Shown: in pieces, positions 1 through 9,723 of the stretch
How the letters are laid out: each line of letters opens with the position of its first letter
Position numbering within the stretch: position 1 is the first letter of the stretch
Assembly: GCA_021432605.1 (NCBI GenBank)
Contig: MU271143.1
Coordinates: forward strand, 3,109,277 to 3,173,276
Source: Coniochaeta sp. PMI_546
Taxonomy: Eukaryota > Ascomycota > Sordariomycetes > Coniochaetales > Coniochaetaceae
Reading direction: 5' to 3'
DNA length: 64,000 nucleotides
The notes under the pieces: model-generated
What the model saw: the letters and a program-made list of their open reading frames with translations, nothing else
Databases searched by the model: none
What the model was told of the DNA's origin: nothing
Program-made: the position numbers and the translations under genes

Positions 1-993
1 TTCGCGGCCTGAACGGTATGTCGTCGTAAAGTCGAAGAGTCATTGTGTGTCGCATTGCATCACGCCGAGCGAGATTGTCTCACCGCAAAGCAGCTGAGGT
101 CTGAGAGCTCGCACCTTATATCCCAGCTGATTCGCAGAAGTCAGCCTGTCCGTAATTATTCTGCATAACTGCGAGCATCAGAGCTAATTCTACCCACCTT
201 TCTTTCACAAAGCGAAAACACCTTAGTAAAGACGGCGACAGTACAAGAAGATCATGATCATGTAATCAAAAAAAGACTCACCACGTAATAGATAGTTCCA
301 TGCGGTCAAACTTGGCCCCAAAAAAAGCCATTTGGAATGGGTGAGCGCTAGTGAAAATGAAGCGCGTAGTCGCGGTATATCGGAGTAACGCGAACCCGAA
401 ATAGGCGAATTGATCAATCAGTAAGCAACCAGATTGTTGCCATGCCTCTTAGCTTGCACCAGTTAGCAAGAAGTGTGACCGCTGAGCAGGAGCTTGTGTC
501 AAAGATGGGACAGTAAAGCACACCAAGATCAGACAAGATAGGGGTAGAAGTAAGGTAGGCAAGGTAACTTAGCAGGTATGTACATGTACCGTACCCACCC
601 CGGCACCTACTATGGTAGACTACCTTACCTTACTCCGACATTGCCTTGATTATATCACGTGTCCGCTCACAGGTTGGTGATGGCTCCTTCCTCACGTCTA
701 ACTACCCGTATATCTATTTGGCTGGGCTGTCGGCATACCTCTAGCATAGCAACGATTGAAATTCCAAATCGCCATCCAGGTTTCTCCAAAAGCCCCCATC
801 GTTACGTGCAGGTCACTGCTGCTATATTTGCTTAAGTACTCCTGTATCTCGGGGAGGCTGATGTGCAGAGTGCCGGCGACATGCACCCGGCCTCAGGTTA
901 AGAAAGCTGGGCACCTTGAATGGCAATCGCCATTGCGAAGGGAATGACATAGCGGTGACGGGTCTACGGTATTGCGGAACTGGACTTCTGGAC
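1..993. other. Intergenic, no gene seen
   Basis: I see no convincing coding sequence here; the short open frames lack domain-like composition and splice support. The stretch at about 541-627 is rich in GGTA/TACC words (for example AGGTAAGGTA and TACCTTACCTTAC), a sequence style that recurs in other intergenic regions of this window. Confidence 0.6.
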
Positions 994-1220
994 CTGCAGG
1001 GCCGTATTCGCCAAGACTAGCCCCTTCTGCCATTGGGCTGACCAATTTGCCCGAGACCGATTCAGCAGCATTGCTAGGCTCACGGTTCTCGGTAAGCGCT
1101 AGACCTAAGGTAGAGTTCTAAGTAGTCGGATCTAGACCTAAAGCACCATCCGGCTGTAGGCCAAGGACGATTACTACGGCAATAGCCTAGTGATTAGCTC
1201 TGCGTAATACGGCCATGCAG
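994..1220. mobile_element. Candidate MITE-like element with 15-bp inverted ends
   Basis: Positions 994-1008 read CTGCAGGGCCGTATT. Positions 1206-1220, read on the other strand, give CTGCATGGCCGTATT, so 14 of 15 bases match as an inverted repeat bounding about 227 bp. The interior has no open frame and holds a second, weaker inverted pair (GCTAGGCT near 1072 against AGCCTAG near 1184). I found no clear target-site duplication. The CAGGG-like start recalls hAT ends, but that is inference; a small non-autonomous DNA element or its decayed remnant is the simplest reading. Confidence 0.4.
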
Positions 1221-1484
1221 TAATAGTACGTGATCAAGAAATTGGAATTACTCTATAAGATATTTGCCTGTACAGCCCGTGGCGGTCTTATCATTCAGTC
1301 ATCACTCAGCAAGACTTGGCGTGGCTCGCTTGACTTCACTTTCTGTGATGAAGCCTCGGGACCAACATACTCTCCGTCCGCACGCGACGGAGCGATGGCT
1401 AGACCAAGACACAGCACGCGACATTTGCAACCCGCAGTCACTAGAGTAAAGGCTCGCCGCCATGGGGCCAAGCCAGGTGTAACG

Positions 1485-1492
1485 TATATAAG
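1485..1492 (+). promoter_or_regulatory. TATA box of the lipase-like gene
   Basis: TATATAAG lies about 110 bp upstream of the preferred ATG at 1602 and about 75 bp upstream of the first in-frame ATG at 1566, a normal place for a strong fungal TATA element. Confidence 0.5.
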
Positions 1493-1601
1493 AGACTCAC
1501 ACTTGACACTCTCAGATTGATCTTTCTATGTCGGCAAATTATAAGTATCAGGACAATAAGCAGTTTTGCAAGTTGCCCATCCCTCTTGTGAACCGAAGCG
1601 C

Positions 1602-3059
1602 ATGATGATGGCGTTGACAAGACTCATATCACTTGGCCTGCTTGTTGTTGCTCTGTCAGGGTTCGGCGCCTCGGCTGCGGCCAACATAAGCTCTAGCATA
1701 AGCTGCGGATCCCAATGTCAGACTCTCGCCCTTGCCGGTGCCTCCTGGGAGGCGACGCAGCATGCGTCCACCACCTTTGATTTCTACTCGATCCCTCACA
1801 ACTTCTCGGCAAGCCTTCCCGAGGGCAGCCTGCTGGGCCTCGAGGTGGCGACAGACCTGACAAACTTCAGCGTACCCAGCGGTCTCTCCATGTCGCGGAT
1901 CAAGTACACGACGAGCGACCTGAATGGCACCATCCTTCCAGCGTCTGCCTACATCCTCTGGCCCTACGAACCACTTGATTTACCGGGTTGTCAAAGAGGT
2001 GGATTTCCCATGGTGGCATGGGCCCATGGTACCTCTGGATCAGCCAAGACGTGCGCGCCTAGCAACTACCGCAGCCTGCAATACCACTTCATGGTCCCCT
2101 TCCTCCTTGCACTCCAGGGCATGGTCGTCGTCGCGCCCGACTATGCCGGTCTAGGCTTCGACACTCTCCCTTCCGGACAGCATATTGCACATCCGTGGCT
2201 CACAGGGCCGGCCCAGGCTACCGATCTTGCCAACGCTATCAAAGCCGCTCGTGCCGCATTTCCGATTCCGCTGAGACCTAACGGGCCATTTGTGGCAATG
2301 GGACACTCGCAAGGAGGCGGTGCGGCATGGTCATTTGCTGAAAATCAAGCCCACAAGCCGATCGACGGTTATCAAGGCACTGTAGCCATCGCTCCGCCAA
2401 CGCGCGTCGTGGATCAAGTAGACCAAGCTCTGGCGAACAATTCGCTCCCATTCGCAAGGATCACCATGGGTATCCAGCCCAACGTTATCGCCGCAATTAC
2501 GGCAGTTTACCCGTCGTACAATTTCTCCGGGTTGACGCCAGTGTCATATGACAGATGGAACAACGTCTTGATGCCCGTCCAAGGCTGCTTCCCGACCAAC
2601 AACATTGTCTTTAGCGACCTTACGCCCGACCAGCTCGCCCGCCCGGGGTGGACCAAGGACCCAACCGTGCTGAGCTATGCGAAGCTTGCAGAGACGGGAA
2701 GAAAAAGGTTCAAGGGCCCCCTGCTGGTACTGTCGGGCGAGTCGGACGTGGTGATACCTGAGACGGCCGTACGATCGGCGGTGGAAGATACCTGCAGTAT
2801 GCTGGAGAGCCAAAAGTGGGACGAGTCGCTCGAGCTGATCACGTATGGCGGCATGAACCACTTCCCGACTGTCCAGGCCAGCCAGACAAAGTGGCTGGGA
2901 TGGATCAAGGAGAGGTTATTAGGTGAGCCTGCGCCTCTTGCCGGTTGTACAACGAGCCGGGTGAGCGGATTGAGGACCGAGTTCACGCCTCAGACTCCGT
3001 TTCCCAACTTCTTGCAAGCATGGGCAGATCCGAGCGACGCATGGCAGTATACCTTGTAA
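1602..3059 (+). CDS. Secreted alpha/beta hydrolase, LIP-type secretory lipase-like
   Basis: Single-exon gene. The open frame begins at 1566, but the ATG at 1602 (first of three consecutive Met codons) is preferred because it puts a typical signal peptide (MMMALTRLISLGLLVVALSG, ending in an Ala-rich cleavage region) at the N terminus. The protein is then about 485 residues. A nucleophile elbow GHSQGG, an acid in GESDVVIPE and a histidine in YGGMNHFPT give the Ser-Asp-His order of the alpha/beta hydrolase fold. Overall layout resembles the fungal secretory lipase family (Candida LIP type). Several N-glycosylation sequons (NIS, NFS, NGT) suit secretion. The exact substrate is not visible; esterase or lipase activity is inferred from the fold. 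Confidence 0.75.
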   Translation: MMMALTRLISLGLLVVALSGFGASAAANISSSISCGSQCQTLALAGASWEATQHASTTFDFYSIPHNFSASLPEGSLLGLEVATDLTNFSVPSGLSMSRIKYTTSDLNGTILPASAYILWPYEPLDLPGCQRGGFPMVAWAHGTSGSAKTCAPSNYRSLQYHFMVPFLLALQGMVVVAPDYAGLGFDTLPSGQHIAHPWLTGPAQATDLANAIKAARAAFPIPLRPNGPFVAMGHSQGGGAAWSFAENQAHKPIDGYQGTVAIAPPTRVVDQVDQALANNSLPFARITMGIQPNVIAAITAVYPSYNFSGLTPVSYDRWNNVLMPVQGCFPTNNIVFSDLTPDQLARPGWTKDPTVLSYAKLAETGRKRFKGPLLVLSGESDVVIPETAVRSAVEDTCSMLESQKWDESLELITYGGMNHFPTVQASQTKWLGWIKERLLGEPAPLAGCTTSRVSGLRTEFTPQTPFPNFLQAWADPSDAWQYTL

Positions 3060-3324
3060 AATCTAGCTGATGTATCTGGGATCCTGGAATGCCTTGAGCA
3101 ATTCAAAGTTTGAGACTGGGTGGCTGGCAGAAAGCAGAAAAATCTCGGACACACAACCTTAAATGCGTGTATCCATCATAATGTAGCCTTAATTGAAACA
3201 CATCGTCGAAGCGTTGGCTCGAGCGCTTGTTTCGTACTGTCATGACATCAAGCGGGGCGTGACACTCCACGCCGTGAAACCCTTGAGGAGCCGCTTCTGG
3301 ATTCTTGTAGAAGGGCCTTGGAGT

Positions 3325-5142
3325 CTAAAAGGTAGACATCTTCACCATTGCCCAACACTTCCGCATCCCGGTCCCCATCGATTCTTTCTCCATCTCCTGC
3401 TCTGTCGCCCATCGACCCTGAAGCTTGGGCAGTGGCAATGGGTCTCCATGTTGTGGCTCTAGGTCGAAAACGTGGACGTGCATTGTCAACTTGATGTGAG
3501 AAAAAAGCCATGGTATACTGCCCAATTCACCGGCATGCCTCAGCTGCAAATTGTCTTTGGTGGAGGCGCATGAAAGATTCCTGAGTAGGTCGCCGACGTG
3601 TGACCATGCCAGCCGCGTTCGGGAGGGTATTGTGTTCTTGTTTGCTCCGAGAATCGGGTAACTCGGGAGCTCCCACAGCCCAGCAAGCAACCCCTTGGAA
3701 GGTCGCTTTTGAATCAGATAAGAGTCGCCGCAACGGATGGCACACACCAGGGACTCCTCTATGCGTGGTGCTTTTTTGAGCCCTTTGACTGGGAATCTCC
3801 TTGCGTAATCTACGATGGTATTGAGTGTGTGCTGATCAATTTTGCCCGTAGTGGATGAAGCTGGCTTCCTAGAGTTGGTTGATGATGAAGCAGACGAGCT
3901 GCTTACGGTAGATGTGGCGTTTCTCGCTCTAGCCCAAGTCTTTTCCAGGAGCTGTTCTGCTGCGGCATGATTCGTACCTATTTCCTCTTCCATGGGTTGG
4001 CACAGGGTGCACGAGTCTTCGATATCCCCAGTGCTGCCACTGCTGGACGGTTGCCAGGGCCTTTCGCATTCATTAGACGCGCTGCGCGTCAATTCCATGC
4101 CTTCGGAGAATATACGGCATGTCGACGTGATCGGACAGGTGGAACAATTCGGTTTCGGTGTACAAACTGTGCTCCCAAGCTCCATCAAGGCCTGGCCCCA
4201 CCTTCCGGGGCGGTCACTTGTAGTTGGATGAGTGGTACTGAGCCCGTCACTAGACAGATCAGATGAGACAGCCTTGGCTAGAGCATGCGCCGCATCCCAA
4301 ACCATGTCAGTCGCGCTCTTGCTTACTTTGAAATCGGCAAAGAGGCCCATCTGCCGACTCAGTACCCTGATGACATTGCCATCAACCATTGCCTCGGGGC
4401 GGCCGAAGACGATGGCGGATATAGCACCGGCCGTATATGGGCCTATGCCGGGGACTTCGGCCTTGAGCTCATGGGCGTCAGCAGGCAGCAAGCCTCTGAA
4501 GCGCGGGTCCTCGACAACGAGCTGCGCAGCCTGGTGGATTCGAGTCGCACGGCTGTAGTATCCTAGGCCGCGCCATGCACTTAGCACATCCTCCGCCCTT
4601 GCTCTGGCCAAATCCTGAATAGTGGGCCACAGTGCCATCCACCTCTTCCAGTAGTCAATCACGACCGCAACGCGTGTCTGCTGCAGCATGATCTCGCTAA
4701 TCCAGACTTCGTAGCCTCGGCGCTCCAGCGCGACACGAAGCCCATCAGCGTCGTCCCAAGTGCGCGGATCTATCCAAGGTTTACGCCATGGCATAAGCCG
4801 GGATGAGCTGACGCCGTCGAACCAGTGCAGCAGGGCCTCGCGTCCCTCGCGGGTGTCAAGCAGAAGTGGTCGATGATAAGCGATGTCGTGGCTCCTCGCT
4901 GGTGGTACAATTGCGTGGCGTTTGGTACCTGGTTCAGCAGCTAGGATGCCCTCCCAGGGCTTCGAGTCCTTAGCCCTGTCCTTATTGGAGACTCTACGCC
5001 GCTTGGCGGGCGGCTGGACAAAATTGGATTCCGAAGTATCGAAGCCGTCGTCGCTGGCAGGCGCAGGGCTCTTAGACGCGGCACGGGAAACGCGTCTTGA
5101 ACGCGCTGACGGTTTTCGGTTTCGCTTCCCTTCACACCCCAT
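3325..5142 (-). CDS. Adenine DNA glycosylase (MutY/MYH homologue)
   Basis: Base-excision repair enzyme that removes adenine mispaired with 8-oxoguanine, acting in nucleus and probably mitochondria. The frame is open upstream to 5412, but the ATG at 5142 (MGCEGKRNRK) gives a 605-residue protein with a basic, NLS-like tail and no domain beyond it. The N-terminal HhH-GPD domain carries the catalytic Glu in EIMLQQTR, the GLGYYSRA segment, the hairpin VPGIGPYTAGA and the catalytic Asp in VDGNVIRV. An iron-sulfur Cys cluster follows (CTPKPNCSTCPITSTC). The C-terminal Nudix-like domain (LIQKRPSKGLLAGLWELP, then FSHIKLT) is the part that senses 8-oxoguanine in MutY proteins. The first Cys spacing is five residues where six is canonical. 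No intron is needed. Confidence 0.93.
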   Translation of the reverse strand: MGCEGKRNRKPSARSRRVSRAASKSPAPASDDGFDTSESNFVQPPAKRRRVSNKDRAKDSKPWEGILAAEPGTKRHAIVPPARSHDIAYHRPLLLDTREGREALLHWFDGVSSSRLMPWRKPWIDPRTWDDADGLRVALERRGYEVWISEIMLQQTRVAVVIDYWKRWMALWPTIQDLARARAEDVLSAWRGLGYYSRATRIHQAAQLVVEDPRFRGLLPADAHELKAEVPGIGPYTAGAISAIVFGRPEAMVDGNVIRVLSRQMGLFADFKVSKSATDMVWDAAHALAKAVSSDLSSDGLSTTHPTTSDRPGRWGQALMELGSTVCTPKPNCSTCPITSTCRIFSEGMELTRSASNECERPWQPSSSGSTGDIEDSCTLCQPMEEEIGTNHAAAEQLLEKTWARARNATSTVSSSSASSSTNSRKPASSTTGKIDQHTLNTIVDYARRFPVKGLKKAPRIEESLVCAIRCGDSYLIQKRPSKGLLAGLWELPSYPILGANKNTIPSRTRLAWSHVGDLLRNLSCASTKDNLQLRHAGELGSIPWLFSHIKLTMHVHVFDLEPQHGDPLPLPKLQGRWATEQEMEKESMGTGMRKCWAMVKMSTF

Positions 5143-6280
5143 TGCGGTTGCAAGGAGAGTATATCTGCTACTGTGACAGGATTTGCTGGTAAATACCCGA
5201 AATAAATACCCAAGATCAGAGAAGAAAGCGTCACCAATCCTGGGCCAGTGTTTGCGCTGGTCCCGGGAATAGGTCCAATTGGTAAACTTCTTGGGTGCCA
5301 CTACCTTAGTGATGATGAATCTCGAAGACAATATAGCGTGCCTTGACTTGACATGACCTAAGACCCCACTATCCGCCCGCACCCGTGACCCCAGTGAACT
5401 TGGCTGCACCAAGCCCCTTGATTACTGTCCTCTCTACACTTTCTCTCTCTCTCTCTCTCTCTTAATGTAGGGCCAGGTCCCTCCCTACTTTGGGTACGGT
5501 ATGAGAGGATTCTCTTCGAAGTGATTTTGGTGGATATACCCATAGTTTCGACTTTATGTTGCTTGCATCCGGCTGTGCATGCAAGACCTTGGCTAACTCT
5601 AAACTCAACTCTAATTTCCGCAGAAATCATTCGAATCGTATATAGTGTGGAGTTTCTCAATTGGCAACCAACAAACTATATTCATCTTGAGCATGTCACA
5701 GCTGAGTATAGGGGTCAGAGATTTGTCTTGTGGTGATGATGGCACCGCGCAAACAATTTCACGATCCGCTGGAGACGCTGGAGACTTGGCGGGGTGGCAG
5801 TCGAGGCCCATGGCCGCTGAGGGTGAACGTTGTGGGAGTAAGTGGCAGGGCCGACATGAATCTTTGACCTCGAAACATCGAAGAAGCTCTTCACGCAGAC
5901 ATATATAAAGTGAACAAGTCAAGTAATAACGACAAATCTTTCACTGAGGCGTGTATCTAAGATCTCTAGTGCACTGTGGTCTGTGGTAATCAATTATTCT
6001 GCTGTCCTCGCAAAGCCTGTCCAGATCCCGCTCACCCTGATCGATCCAAACCCCTTGGTATGCCTGTAATCCCTAACACTTTTTGCGCAACCCCCACCAT
6101 TCCAGAAAGAATCAAAAGAGAAACTGAAACGAGGAATAGGTACAGAGTTTCTGATTAGGCCGCAGTGTCAACGCCGGCCGCACTCAAGTTTCGGCCAAGA
6201 TGCGGTTCGACAAGCCAAAGCCATGATGATCCAATCTAGTTTACCTCCTTCTCCGCGCCCCCCTTCTCCCGTCCGGGGAA
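5143..6280. other. Intergenic with a CT microsatellite
   Basis: No gene is supported. A pure CT run lies at about 5442-5462, some 300 bp upstream of the MutY start, probably in its promoter or 5' UTR. The rest should hold the MutY promoter and the 3' UTR of the gene ending at 6281. Confidence 0.5.
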
Positions 6281-8050
6281 TCACTGAGTGATGCCAAAGC
6301 CGGAACCTCGAGGACAAAACTGTTTGTCCTCATTCGTCGCCTCCTGATAAGTGTCAAATTGGGGAACATGATGCTGGCCGCCACAGGGTCTCCAGACAAA
6401 AGCCTCCGCATGTCTCACGTTCATCCGCTCGGCAGAGAGTCCGAGCTGCTCGGGATTATCCGTGGTTGGGGCAGGAGCAATGGCCCTTCTAGGGCCCCTA
6501 TAATAGTCTTCGGATGTTGGTGTCGTCACAGAGAAACTGGACAATGTGCCTGGGCCGGGAACATGCGTCAGGATCGCGGGCGAGCTCTGCTGCACATGTG
6601 ACAGGCTTTGGCTAGCGGGAGAGTAGCCTCCATAGGCTACCAAGTCATTGTGGATTGCGGCCTGGCCCAAGCCGTCGTGTGTCGTGAGACTATTGATCTC
6701 GGCGATGGGCTCCGCTGTTTCCGCTGTCTCCACTGTCGGCTGGAGGGGCGGCGACGGCGCAATCGGCGCTCCTTCCGCATCTATGAAGCGCCCGTTGTCG
6801 TCTTTCAGCACCCAGCCCTTCCTTTGGCAATGGAGCGCCGCTTTGTTCTGCAAATCTCTCAAGGAATTGGTCGTCTTGTTCTGCCTCTTTTGCTGTTCTG
6901 GTGATTAGCGCAGCCCGAATTTCAAGAATTCAGCCAAGTCACCTACTCCGATCTCTTTAGCCGGACCGGCTGCGACCCTCCTTGTGAAGATATCGTCGGC
7001 CGTCATCATGCTTACAACAACTGCCTTGCTCCGCTGATAGCTAGAGTGTCAGTTTCTTGCTACAGAGAAAGAAGAATAGGAGATTGCAGGCAGGGATCAA
7101 AGTGGAATTGAAAACGTACACGACAAACCTCTTTCACGCTGTTGAAGCGCTCCATGAAAGAGCCAAACCGGTTATATTTCCAGTTTGTCGCCCATGGCCC
7201 GATGCCAACAAAGCCATTCTGGGCATCCATCGTCTTGCGCTACCAGAGAATATTAGCCCAGGTCAAAGCATAACCAGGAAGCCCGGAGGTACCAAGGTCT
7301 GTCTTTGGTCAGGCACTTACAAGCAAGTTCCAGGCTATGAATTGTATCTCGACATCCTTGGCCGATTTTATTCGCTTCACGTACGTATTCTCCGTCCATT
7401 GCCGAGCCTCGTCGTCGTTATCGTCCTCTTCGAGCTCCGAGAACTTTCGCTTCTTAGTTTTCCTAACCAGCAAACGAGGCTTCTCTTCGGCGGCACTGAA
7501 GTCAACAATAGCGTCAAAGAGCTCTTCGACTAGCCTGTGCTGGCTTTCAAGGTCGTCGGGGAAGTCCTGACACTCGGGCACAGCTGCGGCCCTCTTCTTG
7601 TCGTTCAGCCGATCATAGTCCTCTTTGACTGCTTGTTGGTGGTCAAAATCGCGGAAGATGCGCTGGTACTTCCGACTCTGTATCTCAAGCATGTCTTCTA
7701 GAGGCGGACTGTCGGCTGCAATGGGTTGGAGTCGCGGGATGTTTACAGGGCGAAGGTACCGCAACGACTCGAGTTCTTCGTCGACCGTGGCATGGGTTCT
7801 GGACTTGAGCAGTCTCTCAAAGACTTGCGCTGCCATTACCACCTCTTCTGGAAAGGCAAAGCGGTAATGAGCCGCAACGGTGCGGGTCTGGTACCAGTGC
7901 AGCGCAAAGGAATCTATAAAGTTGCACAATGAATGGAAGTTCTGGGCAGGACAGGGAGCTCTACGTACCTATCATCTGCCAAGCTCGAGCCTTGTGTTGA
8001 TGTGGCAAAATGGAGAGCCAGTTGACGATGGCGGCTCTAAGGTCCGCCAT
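6281..8050 (-). CDS. Unrecognised five-exon fungal protein, 497 aa
   Basis: I join exons 8050-7969, 7913-7321, 7239-7129, 7033-6943 and 6897-6281; each intron is 45-95 bp with GT...AG ends, and all phases close to give 497 residues. An ATG at 8074 would add eight residues. The protein starts MADLRAAIVNWLSILPHQHK. It has a helical N-terminal half, an acidic patch near residue 205 (SELEEDDNDDEA), a Trp- and aromatic-rich segment (IGPWATNWKYNRFGSFMERF), then a low-complexity Pro/Thr/Glu tail ending GFGITQ. Neither a signal peptide nor a membrane segment is evident. I do not recognise a family. The coherent gene structure argues for a real nuclear or cytoplasmic protein of unknown function. Confidence 0.65.
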
Positions 8051-8470
8051 GTCAGGAGTGACTCCTGCAGACATGGTGCTGAGAAGGAGTGAGGAGGTAA
8101 CGGTTGAATACGACATTTGTGATGAGTGATAAATGTGTGGTAGTGGGTGTCTGATGACTCGCGGGGAGAGGCTTTGTGACTTCCAAAGCGCGACCAAAGC
8201 GCGACAGATGGGAAGTCAAAGTATGAGCCACAGTCTGGAGTCCAAAGAGGCTATGGATGTGATCCAAACTGAAGATGATGCCCTTTCTTGTGCAAAGTCC
8301 AGCAGTGCAAATGATATCCAGATATTGTATTATGAGCAGTGCTCGTGGAGGGTGTAGATTTGAAGGTGGGAGTGGAAGAGGAGGTGGAAGGGCAGAGATG
8401 AGCGTGATGGTACGTATAGTCAAGAAATCCACAGACTCCAGCTCCAAGGCGGCGACAGGTGAAGACGATT

Positions 8471-8710
8471 CTACATAAGTGGAATACTTGCAGCAGTGAA
8501 CGGTGAATGGTGGGTAGAGTCATAGTAGCTCTGAGCGAGGAGTGACCTCCAGTACTCACCTTCACGAATCACCCGCACTTCATCCGCAATTTGACCACCG
8601 CCTTGGGATAGAATCTTGACCAGGATTTCGAGTCTGGTGTCTGCCTGATCCATATAGACAGACTCTGGCCTTCCCGCCTTGACTGATTCATAGACAATTC
8701 CCTCAAACAC
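8471..8710 (-). CDS. Possible exon of an unresolved small gene
   Basis: An open stretch of about 79 codons has protein-like composition (ESVKAGRPESVYMDQADTRLEILVKILSQ and on), but no ATG at its left end: the first Met is at MDQADTRLE. A good donor, GTGAGT, follows the codons for VRVIRE near 8560, so this may be one exon of a spliced gene, though I could not place the partner exons. It could also be chance. Function unknown. Confidence 0.25.
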   Translation of the reverse strand: MFEGIVYESVKAGRPESVYMDQADTRLEILVKILSQGGGQIADEVRVIREGEYWRSLLAQSYYDSTHHSPFTAASIPLM

Positions 8711-8883
8711 AAAGATTACGCCTCATCCCCTCACGTGTTTCACCCAGGGCAGAACGATGATAACACCATGCTTTTTATATTGCCATCGAAGTTCAGAGTT
8801 GATCACTACAGATCACTACATATCGGCTTACGTGCCCTGATGATGTTCTGATAGGCTCGAACATTGGATAGGTATGTTCCGGT

Positions 8884-9723
8884 CTATTCATACCCCAGAC
8901 CCAGGTCTGCCTCCAAGGCCGCCTTCAACTCTCCTGACAGCTCAAAGCCACACATGGGCTCATCGGCGCAAACAGTGATGGTATGGACGCCAACAATCTT
9001 TCCGCGTTCGATGCGGAACTCGTGACTATCTGGAAGCCTACTGGAACCAAAGGCCACAAAGCTGCTGACGGTACCCATGGCTTGATCGATAACGTATCTT
9101 CGGTCCACGATATCCACGCCGCTAGGAACTCCAGAATTACACGACCCATTTGTGGCCGTGTTGAGTCCACCTTCGATGCGCGAGCAAGGAGCACCCCACG
9201 GCACAGAGCTGCCATTTCCGTTTCTGAAGGCATCAAAATACGAGTCCGCAGCAGCTTGCAACACTTCCCGCGAATCCCGTTTGTCGACCGCTATGACTGC
9301 ACGCTTCTCTCTTAGGCGGTAATAGAGAACATGCGCCGCATTGAAGAGCCAGTCGCCCACGTCTGTCACGAGGGTCTCTATATGGGCGACAGTACCGTTG
9401 TCCGTGAGTCTCTGCTGGGTGCCAATGACGTAGGGATGGTTTGCATCAGTTACGACAAGCTCCGTATACGTTGCGCAGGTTGTTGCATCGTATATGCTTT
9501 CGCTGTGGTCGATTTTGAGCCTCTGGGAGAGTATACCGGCCGAAATATTGGTAAGCCTGTCGTTTTCTAAGTACGTAGTGATTCCTTCCGTCAGAAACAT
9601 GTACTTGACGTTCCCCAAGCTTTGCGCTGCAATGTAGCGCTGGGTGGTCAGGTGAAGTACAGCCTCGTTGCAAGCTGCCCAAACTACACTGCCGAAGAGG
9701 ATTAGATTGAGAAAATACGCCAT
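8884..9723 (-). CDS. Secreted DUF8021-like protein
   Basis: Single-exon gene, 279 residues. The N terminus MAYFLNLILFGSVVWAACNE is a classic signal peptide. The mature part begins with a helical segment in which a residue run ending QRYIAAQSLG precedes LTEGITTYLEN, and it ends with a strand-rich core (ESHEFRIERGKIVGVHTIT-like region, actual start PDSHEFRIERGKIVG). Internal Cys residues (PCSRIEGG, NGSCNSG) may form disulfides. This pattern resembles the fungal family annotated as DUF8021, with a fold related to SnoaL/NTF2-like proteins; that assignment is from memory of the motif, and no enzyme activity can be claimed. It is likely extracellular. Confidence 0.6.
   Translation of the reverse strand: MAYFLNLILFGSVVWAACNEAVLHLTTQRYIAAQSLGNVKYMFLTEGITTYLENDRLTNISAGILSQRLKIDHSESIYDATTCATYTELVVTDANHPYVIGTQQRLTDNGTVAHIETLVTDVGDWLFNAAHVLYYRLREKRAVIAVDKRDSREVLQAAADSYFDAFRNGNGSSVPWGAPCSRIEGGLNTATNGSCNSGVPSGVDIVDRRYVIDQAMGTVSSFVAFGSSRLPDSHEFRIERGKIVGVHTITVCADEPMCGFELSGELKAALEADLGLGYE

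Noticed and set aside
8052-8447. 131-codon minus-strand open frame between two genes
   Set aside because: Pro/Leu/His/Thr-rich composition of a translated pyrimidine-rich leader; it overlaps the start of the five-exon gene in another frame and probably lies in its 5' UTR or promoter.
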